Assembly: GCA_009936885.1 (NCBI GenBank)
Contig: JAACDT010000018.1
Location: 1-5,664, forward strand
DNA: 5,664 nucleotides
Origin: Alphaproteobacteria bacterium
GTDB taxonomy: Bacteria > Pseudomonadota > Alphaproteobacteria > Puniceispirillales > Puniceispirillaceae
Reading direction: 5' to 3'
The notes below the pieces were generated by a model that was not told where the DNA came from, did not search any database, and saw only the letters and a program-made list of their open reading frames with translations. The position numbers were made by a program, and so were the translations under genes. This document shows positions 1 through 5,664 of the stretch, one piece after another (the first letter of the stretch is position 1; each line of letters starts with the position of its first letter).

Positions 1-878
1 AACAAATAAAGTCCGTGCATTGTGAGTTTATAAAAGCTGGCTCTGATATGATTCTTACCAATTCTTTTGGAGGAACCAGTTTTAGGCTAAAACTTCATCA
101 ATCAGAAAACCGTGTCGCTGAATTAAATTCGACTGCCGCTCAATTGGCAAGGCAGGCAGCAGATGAGGCAGATAAGCCAGTAATTGTCGCTGGCTCTGTT
201 GGCCCTACAGGAGAGCTGTTCTCACCGCTTGGAGCCTTAAATCATGAAATGGCAGTTGCAGCATTTAAAGAACAATGCATGGCCCTGAGAGAAGGCGGCG
301 TAGATGCTATTTGGATCGAAACAATGTCTTCAATAGAAGAGTTTCAATCAGCTCTTGAAGCTTCGTTAATGACTGGGTTGCCTGTTTGCGCGACCATCAC
401 CTTTGATACATCTGGAAGGTCAATGATGGGGGTAAAGCCTGAACAGTTTGCTAAGATAGCACATTCATCGTATTTATCTTGTTATGGTGCTAATTGCGGA
501 GTTGGCCCTGCTGAATTAATTCACTCTATATTGCATTTCGACGGCTATACAGAGGGTAAGCATATTATTGCGAAGTCAAATTGCGGTATTCCCACTTATG
601 ATAACGGCCAAATCCGCTATAAAGGAACCCCTGAATTAATGGCAGATTATGCAGTTTTGGCACGTGATCTTGGCGTAAAAATCATAGGCGGGTGTTGTGG
701 CATCACGCCAATTCATATTAAAGCAATGGTACAGGCGGTTCAAAATAGACCAAAAGAGGCCTTTACTCAGGAAAGAGCAGATGACCTGCTAGGGCTTGCT
801 TGGGAAGGCATTAACTTGAATAATAATAGCCAAGAAACATCTGCTGGCAGGACAATGCGTAAGCGAAGACGTAATTGA
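1..878 (+). CDS. bmt: Betaine-type homocysteine S-methyltransferase, 5'-truncated by window edge
   Basis: Cytoplasmic enzyme that transfers a methyl group, most likely from glycine betaine, to homocysteine, giving methionine and dimethylglycine. The frame is open from base 3 to the TGA at 876-878 (291 visible codons). The GTG at 15 is only the first start-like codon in the window. The sequence before it (QIKS) is continuous with the family, which normally has about 30-40 more N-terminal residues with a DGATGT-like motif, so the true start lies upstream. Visible family marks are AGSDMILTNSFGG, VAGSVGPTGE, WIETMSS and GTPELMADYAVLARD. The zinc-binding thiolates of the homocysteine-methyltransferase fold are present: Cys in GANCG (codon 495-497) and the Cys pair in GGCCG (693-698). 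There is no cobalamin domain, unlike MetH. The protein ends in a basic tail, RTMRKRRRN. Another methyl donor such as S-methylmethionine is possible, but overall similarity to alphaproteobacterial Bmt as I remember it is high. Fold call is firm; donor is inference. Confidence 0.9.
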   Translation, partial: QIKSVHCEFIKAGSDMILTNSFGGTSFRLKLHQSENRVAELNSTAAQLARQAADEADKPVIVAGSVGPTGELFSPLGALNHEMAVAAFKEQCMALREGGVDAIWIETMSSIEEFQSALEASLMTGLPVCATITFDTSGRSMMGVKPEQFAKIAHSSYLSCYGANCGVGPAELIHSILHFDGYTEGKHIIAKSNCGIPTYDNGQIRYKGTPELMADYAVLARDLGVKIIGGCCGITPIHIKAMVQAVQNRPKEAFTQERADDLLGLAWEGINLNNNSQETSAGRTMRKRRRN

Positions 879-891
879 TATTTCAAACTAA

Positions 892-927
892 GCTGCTATC
901 TCTTGTTTGGCTGCTATCTCTTATTTG
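892..927. repeat. 18-bp tandem duplication upstream of aspS
   Basis: Two adjacent 18-bp units, 892-909 and 910-927, share 17 of 18 bases (unit GCTGCTATCTCTTRTTTG, the only difference being G versus A). The pair lies between the end of bmt and the candidate aspS promoter. It could be a recent slippage duplication or a pair of protein-binding sites; nothing in the sequence decides between them. Confidence 0.75.
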
Positions 928-941
928 AATGTGTGTTTTTG

Positions 942-969
942 TTGCAGTTTAGGCAAATTGATGCATACT
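942..969 (+). promoter_or_regulatory. Candidate sigma-70-type promoter for aspS
   Basis: TTGCAG (942-947) and CATACT (964-969) are separated by 16 bp and would start transcription about 30 nt before the aspS start codon. Both hexamers are imperfect, so this is only the best pair seen in the gap. Read-through from bmt is an alternative, since no strong terminator lies between the genes. Confidence 0.3.
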
Positions 970-1005
970 GCGCGCGTAAGTAAAAGATTTCTGGAGACCA
1001 TTATC

Positions 1006-2781
1006 ATGCATCTTTATCGCACCCATAATTGTGGCGAGATATCAGCAACAGACGAGAATAGTCAGGTAAAAATTTCTGGTTGGGTTCATCGAAAACGCGA
1101 TCACGGCTCTCTTGTTTTTGTTGATTTAAGAGATCATTTCGGATTAACGCAATGTGTGATTGATACGTCTGATAGCGCATTTTCAATCGTTGAATCACTT
1201 CGAAATGAAAGCGTGGTCACGATAACAGGAATTGTTAAAAAGCGCAGTGATGAAACAATTAATAAGAATCTCGCCACTGGGGAGATTGAAGTTGCGATAG
1301 CAGATATAATTGTTCAGTCAGCTGCAGATACATTGCCATTACAGGTTAATTCGGACGAGGATGCAGGTGAGGAAACACGGCTTCGATATAGGTATCTTGA
1401 CCTTCGCCGCTCGCGTCCACACCAGAATATAGTGCTACGTAGTAAGATAATTCAATCGATTCGAAATAGAATGATTGAGCAAGGATTTACTGAATTTCAA
1501 ACACCTATCTTAACGGCTTCCTCTCCTGAGGGTGCAAGAGATTTTCTTGTTCCAGCAAGATTGCACCCTGATAAATTTTATGCATTACCACAAGCGCCTC
1601 AGCAATTTAAACAGCTGGTTATGATGTCTGGATTTGATAAATATTTCCAGATAGCACCGTGTTTCAGAGATGAGGATAGCAGAGCAGATAGAAGCCCTGG
1701 TGAATTCTATCAATTAGATCTTGAGATGAGCTTTGTTGAGCAGGCAGATGTCTTTGCCGCAGTTGAGCCTGTTATAAAAGGCGTGTTTGAAGAATTTTCT
1801 GAGCGAAAAATTGATCCTGATTTTGTTCATATTTCCTATGCCGATTCCATGCTTAAATATGGAAATGATAAGCCTGATTTGCGTATTCCGATTGAGATTG
1901 GCGATGTAACCGATGTTTTCCGTGGTTCTGATTTCTCCATTTTTGCAAAAAATATAGAAAAAGGTGCTGTCGTGAGAGCCATTCCAGGGCCAAAATGTGG
2001 TAGCCGTGCTATTGCAGATAGAATGAATAGTTGGGCCCAATCAGAGGGCGCCCCCGGACTTGGCTATATTATTTTTGCAGAAGATGAAGCAAGAGGTCCT
2101 GTTGCCAAAGCAATCGGTCAGGAAAAATCAAATGAAATTAAAGACAGACTTAATCTTGAAAATGGGGACGCTGTATTTTTTGCATGTGCTGCAACGGATG
2201 ATGCCGCATCTCTTGCTGGACGTGCGCGCATACGCATTGGAACAGAGCAAAAACTTATAGATGAGACCCTCTTTAAATTTTGTTGGATTGTAGATTTTCC
2301 AATGTTTGAAAAAGATGAGCAAACTGGTAAAATCGAATTCTCTCACAATCCGTTTTCCATGCCTCAAGGAGGCAGGGACGCACTGGAAACAAAAGATCCC
2401 CTTGATATCAAAGCATGGCAATATGATCTTGTTTGTAATGGAATTGAGCTATCAAGTGGTGCTATTAGAAATCACCTACCAGACGTAATGTATCGCGCCT
2501 TTGATATAGCAGGCTACGGTCCTGAAGTGGTTGATGAGAAATTTCCAGCAATGATAGGTGCATTTAAGTTTGGCGCACCGCCTCACGGGGGTATAGCACC
2601 TGGAATTGATAGAATGGTTATGCTGATTGCAGAAGAGCCCAATATCAGAGAAATTATTCTATTCCCAATGAATGGAAAAGCCGAGGATCTAATGATGTCC
2701 GCACCTTCAGTTGTAGATGACAAGCAGCTAAACGAATTGCATATACGAAAAGCCTTCATTCAGCCAAAAACGCCTCAATGA
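1006..2781 (+). CDS. aspS: Aspartyl-tRNA synthetase, probably non-discriminating (Asp/Asn)
   Basis: Class II synthetase that charges tRNA-Asp with aspartate in the cytoplasm. The frame is open from 907, but the ATG at 1006 is chosen: GGAG at 993-996 lies 9 nt upstream, and [12 protein letters not shown] aligns with the usual bacterial N-terminus. This gives 591 aa, against about 590 in E. coli. The order is: OB-fold anticodon domain (about 1-105); catalytic core starting with [18 protein letters not shown] (166-183); tRNA/Asp contacts QAPQQFKQL (196-204); motif 2 [10 protein letters not shown] (220-229); inserted bacterial GAD domain (about 290-420); GGIAPGIDR motif 3 (528-536). Motif 2 continues SPGEFYQ, one residue longer than in E. 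coli and typical of Alphaproteobacteria. His33 in RDHG matches the residue linked to non-discriminating AspRS (Leu in E. coli-type RDLG), so it probably also makes Asp-tRNA-Asn for GatCAB. The gene is downstream of bmt but separated by 127 bp, and it converges on ctaA. Confidence 0.97.
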   Translation: MHLYRTHNCGEISATDENSQVKISGWVHRKRDHGSLVFVDLRDHFGLTQCVIDTSDSAFSIVESLRNESVVTITGIVKKRSDETINKNLATGEIEVAIADIIVQSAADTLPLQVNSDEDAGEETRLRYRYLDLRRSRPHQNIVLRSKIIQSIRNRMIEQGFTEFQTPILTASSPEGARDFLVPARLHPDKFYALPQAPQQFKQLVMMSGFDKYFQIAPCFRDEDSRADRSPGEFYQLDLEMSFVEQADVFAAVEPVIKGVFEEFSERKIDPDFVHISYADSMLKYGNDKPDLRIPIEIGDVTDVFRGSDFSIFAKNIEKGAVVRAIPGPKCGSRAIADRMNSWAQSEGAPGLGYIIFAEDEARGPVAKAIGQEKSNEIKDRLNLENGDAVFFACAATDDAASLAGRARIRIGTEQKLIDETLFKFCWIVDFPMFEKDEQTGKIEFSHNPFSMPQGGRDALETKDPLDIKAWQYDLVCNGIELSSGAIRNHLPDVMYRAFDIAGYGPEVVDEKFPAMIGAFKFGAPPHGGIAPGIDRMVMLIAEEPNIREIILFPMNGKAEDLMMSAPSVVDDKQLNELHIRKAFIQPKTPQ

Positions 2782-2812
2782 TATAGAACTGATATACAAT
2801 TAATACAGAAGT

Positions 2813-2845
2813 AATAGAAGGCGCTTAATTTTGAGCCATCTTATT
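2813..2845. terminator. Weak hairpin in the aspS/ctaA convergent gap
   Basis: The gap 2782-2889 separates two genes that face each other, where a bidirectional terminator would be expected. The best structure is AATAGA-A-GGC (2813-2822) against GCC-A-TCT-T-ATT (2835-2845), about nine pairs with one mismatch and one bulge around a 12-nt loop. There is no clean T-run after it, so it is a poor intrinsic terminator. The rest of the gap is featureless AT-rich DNA. Confidence 0.2.
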
Positions 2846-2889
2846 TATCCTGTATTTATTTAGCGTTTATTCAGTAGTTAAGTATCATG

Positions 2890-3903
2890 TCAGGCTGTTT
2901 CGCGATAAAGGCAGTGTATTACCGACAAGCTCGTGGCAAGTAGCAATAATGCGCCTGTTTGATGCATCGCGCCTAGATGAACAGGGGCTGCATTTATCAA
3001 TGTTAAAATGCCAAGCGCGAACTGACTAAAGACGATGACAATCATAAGATTGGCACGTCTAACGGCAACTCCAGCAGACAGAGCATAGCGCCATAAATAA
3101 ATAACACCCGCTGTAGCAATTAGTGCAATCCAGCGATGATGAAACTGTGCAGATGCTGGATTTTCAAACGGATCGGATAATCCTTTCTCACCATATTCGG
3201 CAGGGACAAATCCATCGCCCATTAAAGGGTAATGATTATATAGCAACCCTGCATCCATTCCAGCCACAAACGCGCCCGCTATTATGGTGACAAATATAAG
3301 GGCAAATATAAAAGCAGGTACGCCGAATTTAAATTTTGATTTGCCAGCTGATAAGGATTGGGCAAGCCACATTAAACAGGTAAAAATACCCAGTGCGATA
3401 CTAAGATGTGTGGCAAGCCGGTATTGGGAGACTGTTGGCTCGTCAGCAAGACCTGATACAACCATCCACCAGCCAACAACACCTTGAAAGCCGCCTGCCA
3501 AGGCAAGCCCAATTAAGGGAAGTTGATACCCGGCAGGAATGCGCCCTTGCACAAAGAAATAAAAAAGTGGAAGCACGTAAAACAACCCAAGAAGACGTCC
3601 CCATAAACGGTGGAAATATTCCCAAAAGAATATTTGTTTGAATGCGCCCATTTGCATTCCAAAATTTAGCTGCTGATATTCAGGCGTGCTTTTGTAAAGC
3701 TCATATACTCGCATCCACTCTGCATTATTAAGAGGGGGAAGCGTTCCCATTAGGGGTCGCCATTCTGCCATAGATAGCCCTGACCCTGTGAGGCGGGTGA
3801 TACCGCCAATGATAACCATCATTCCTACCAGAATAGCCATCAAATAGAGCCAGTACGCCACTATTTTAGTATCAGTGCTAGCATTGAATTTCAGTAAATT
3901 CAT
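2890..3903 (-). CDS. ctaA: Heme A synthase (CtaA/Cox15), alphaproteobacterial type
   Basis: Inner-membrane enzyme that oxidises the C8 methyl group of heme O to the formyl group of heme A, the cofactor of aa3-type cytochrome c oxidase. The frame is open back to a TTG at 4023, but the first in-frame ATG, at 3903, matches the usual family N-terminus and gives 337 aa. GGAG at 3921-3918 is 14 nt from this ATG, which is long. About eight membrane segments are visible, near 15-35, 101-118, 127-148, 164-182, 196-215, 256-272, 285-303 and 311-330, consistent with two four-helix halves. Conserved histidines for heme binding are His98 (EYFHRLWGR), His166 (ATHLS), His255/256 (QFHHRW) and His314 (GAMHQTGALL). 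GGITRLTGSGLSMAEWRP (33-50) and the EFxxYK-like YELYKSTPEYQ are family hallmarks. The extracytoplasmic cysteine pair of Bacillus CtaA is absent, as usual for this type. No other cta genes are in the window. Confidence 0.96.
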   Translation of the reverse strand: MNLLKFNASTDTKIVAYWLYLMAILVGMMVIIGGITRLTGSGLSMAEWRPLMGTLPPLNNAEWMRVYELYKSTPEYQQLNFGMQMGAFKQIFFWEYFHRLWGRLLGLFYVLPLFYFFVQGRIPAGYQLPLIGLALAGGFQGVVGWWMVVSGLADEPTVSQYRLATHLSIALGIFTCLMWLAQSLSAGKSKFKFGVPAFIFALIFVTIIAGAFVAGMDAGLLYNHYPLMGDGFVPAEYGEKGLSDPFENPASAQFHHRWIALIATAGVIYLWRYALSAGVAVRRANLMIVIVFSQFALGILTLINAAPVHLGAMHQTGALLLLATSLSVIHCLYRETA

Positions 3904-3914
3904 AACCCGTCTTT

Positions 3915-3991
3915 TTACTCCAGATTTTGGCAGATTAGTATCATACCTATTCTCCAAGATTAAAGCCTCTTTTTTAAAGAGTGGTAATCTT
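3915..3991 (-). promoter_or_regulatory. Possible structured leader of ctaA: hairpin plus 9-codon ORF
   Basis: Reading the minus strand towards ctaA there is an inverted repeat at 3991-3956: outer arms AAGATTA/TAATCTT are perfect (7 bp), and the inner arms pair CC/GG and CTTT/AGAG-like with one mismatch and a 3-nt bulge. GGAG follows directly at 3955-3952, and 7 nt later comes an ATG (3944) opening a short frame, M-I-L-I-C-Q-N-L-E, which stops at 3917-3915. That stop touches the GGAG of ctaA (3921-3918) and lies 11 nt before its ATG. This would allow translational coupling, but the frame is so short that chance is a real alternative. A TATGAT hexamer at 3945-3940 could instead be a -10 box, which would exclude this leader from the transcript. 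Confidence 0.25.
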
Positions 3992-4031
3992 GCTATATTT
4001 TTTCTAGAGAGATGAATTTGCAAAAAAATCT

Positions 4032-4081
4032 AAAATTTTTTTCTAGCTATACTTGACATATAAGAGGCAAAAGCCCACTTA
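4032..4081 (+). promoter_or_regulatory. groESL promoter, heat-shock (RpoH)-like, with UP-like A/T tract
   Basis: CTTGACA (4052-4058) and CCCACTTA (4074-4081), separated by 15 bp, resemble the CTTGAA ... CCCATNT pattern of sigma-32 promoters. TTGACA is also a perfect sigma-70 -35 hexamer, but no good -10 lies 16-18 bp downstream. TATAAG at 4059-4064 could be a separate -10, though it has no matching -35. An AAAATTTTTTT tract (4032-4042) ends 10 bp before TTGACA, where an UP element for RNA polymerase alpha would sit. Transcription would start near 4088, just before or within CIRCE. Confidence 0.6.
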
Positions 4082-4092
4082 CGCAGATGTAA

Positions 4093-4119
4093 TTGGCACT
4101 CTCGTGATCGGAGTGCTAA
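4093..4119. promoter_or_regulatory. CIRCE operator, binding site of the HrcA repressor
   Basis: TTGGCACTC (4093-4101), a 9-bp spacer (4102-4110) and GAGTGCTAA (4111-4119) match the CIRCE consensus TTAGCACTC-N9-GAGTGCTAA at 17 of 18 arm positions. The only change is A to G at the third base of the left arm. It lies 40 bp before the groES start codon and downstream of the promoter-like boxes, the usual position for HrcA repression of groESL. The hrcA gene is not in this window. Confidence 0.95.
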
Positions 4120-4159
4120 ATAACTAGAAACGTAACCTTTAATTTTTGGAGATGAAGGC

Positions 4160-4447
4160 ATGAATTTCCGACCACTTCACGACCGCGTTCTCGTTGAACG
4201 CCTTGAATCTGAGGAAAAAACCGCTGGTGGTATTATCATACCAGATACAGCAAAAGAAAAACCAATGCAGGGAAAAATTGTATCTGCTGGCGCAGGCGCG
4301 TGCGATGAGCAAGGCAAAGTACATCCATTGGACGTAAAAGCAGGTGATACTGTTCTATTTGGCAAATCGTCTGGTACCGAAGTCAAGATTGATGGAACAG
4401 ATTATCTGATAATGAAAGAATCAGATATTATGGGAATTTTGGATTAA
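4160..4447 (+). CDS. groES: Co-chaperonin GroES (Cpn10)
   Basis: Cytoplasmic 10-kDa co-chaperonin. Seven copies form the lid that caps the GroEL ring and encloses the folding protein. At 95 aa it has the standard length. The start ATG at 4160 has GGAG (4148-4151) 8 nt upstream. Visible marks are [12 protein letters not shown] (3-14); the mobile loop that grips GroEL (about 17-33) with GGIIIPDTA, whose Ile25-Ile27 replace the E. coli IVL; the dome region [13 protein letters not shown] (44-56); and the C-terminal strand [14 protein letters not shown] (82-95). It is the first gene of the groES-groEL operon, 113 bp ahead of groEL, and is preceded by the CIRCE operator and a heat-shock-like promoter, so induction on heat stress is expected. 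Nothing is missing or unusual. Confidence 0.98.
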   Translation: MNFRPLHDRVLVERLESEEKTAGGIIIPDTAKEKPMQGKIVSAGAGACDEQGKVHPLDVKAGDTVLFGKSSGTEVKIDGTDYLIMKESDIMGILD

Positions 4448-4471
4448 TACTTGTCCCGAATACCGACGTAC

Positions 4472-4503
4472 AGCAAAAACTGGCAGTGACAGGTGTTTTT
4501 GTT
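4472..4503 (+). repeat. Inverted repeat between groES and groEL (first)
   Basis: CAAAAAC (4474-4480) is the exact reverse complement of GTTTTTG (4495-4501). The stem can extend to nine pairs (4472-4480 with 4495-4503) if a G-U pair is allowed, around a 14-nt loop. It is AT-rich and weak. It could be an mRNA-processing or stability element of the groESL transcript; no function is proven. Confidence 0.4.
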
Positions 4504-4507
4504 AAGC

Positions 4508-4533
4508 GTTAGTTTATATAAATTAACTTTTTT
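4508..4533 (+). repeat. 20-bp palindrome plus T-run ahead of groEL (second)
   Basis: GTTAGTTTATATAAATTAAC (4508-4527) is palindromic apart from one G-T pair and is followed directly by six T (4528-4533). As RNA it resembles a weak intrinsic terminator or attenuator. As DNA it could be a symmetrical protein-binding site. The stem is almost all A/U, so strong termination is unlikely. Confidence 0.4.
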
Positions 4534-4542
4534 GAAAATTAG

Positions 4543-5664
<1,122 letters not shown>

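Noticed and set aside
907..1005. In-frame 33-codon N-terminal extension of aspS starting at 907
   Set aside because: No family similarity, no good ribosome-binding site, and it covers the tandem repeat. The ATG at 1006 has a proper GGAG and the conserved N-terminus.
1714..2421. Reverse- and forward-strand open frames inside aspS
   Set aside because: They overlap conserved aspS sequence in other frames, show no recognisable family and lack ribosome-binding sites.
3904..4023. In-frame 40-codon N-terminal extension of ctaA from a TTG at 4023
   Set aside because: No Shine-Dalgarno sequence, a basic low-similarity sequence overlapping the hairpin, and the ATG at 3903 fits the family start.
4059..4064. 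TATAAG as the main -10 box for groESL
   Set aside because: Good hexamer match but the only sequence at -35 distance is a T-run, while CTTGACA/CCCACTTA gives a better paired promoter. Kept only as an alternative.
4152..4163. Mini-ORF ATG AAG GCA TGA overlapping the groES start
   Set aside because: Only three codons, with its ATG directly against the GGAG; the GGAG is correctly spaced for groES, so this is a coincidence.

Overview
The window looks like ordinary chromosomal housekeeping DNA from an alphaproteobacterium with a modest, AT-leaning G+C content (judged by eye, not counted). Three things support this. The betaine-type homocysteine methyltransferase has the alphaproteobacterial architecture with an arginine-rich tail. 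The AspRS carries the motif 2 variant RSPGEFYQ, which I associate with Alphaproteobacteria. The heme A synthase is of the proteobacterial type without a cysteine pair, and the groESL operon carries a CIRCE operator plus a heat-shock-like promoter. I cannot place it to genus; a marine free-living lineage is plausible but unproven.

Layout from left to right: (1) the 3' part of a homocysteine S-methyltransferase gene (Bmt type), cut by the left edge and ending at 878; (2) a 127-bp gap holding an 18-bp tandem duplication and a candidate promoter; (3) complete aspS, 1006-2781, plus strand; (4) a 108-bp convergent gap with only a weak hairpin; (5) complete ctaA (heme A synthase), minus strand, 2890-3903; (6) a 256-bp divergent region with a possible structured ctaA leader (hairpin plus a 9-codon ORF) on one side, and the groESL promoter and CIRCE operator on the other; (7) complete groES, 4160-4447; (8) a 113-bp intercistronic region with two inverted repeats; (9) the first 368 codons of groEL, cut by the right edge.

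The genes do not form one pathway. They cover methionine/betaine metabolism, tRNA charging, cytochrome oxidase cofactor synthesis and protein folding. Only groES-groEL form a clear operon, with strong evidence for HrcA/CIRCE control. AspRS carries the 'RDHG' sequence typical of non-discriminating enzymes, suggesting that Asn-tRNA is made indirectly in this organism.

I found no undescribed system, mobile element, CRISPR array or RNA gene. The observations most worth a second look are regulatory: the layered groESL control region, the groES-groEL intercistronic inverted repeats, and the hairpin/mini-ORF arrangement in front of ctaA.
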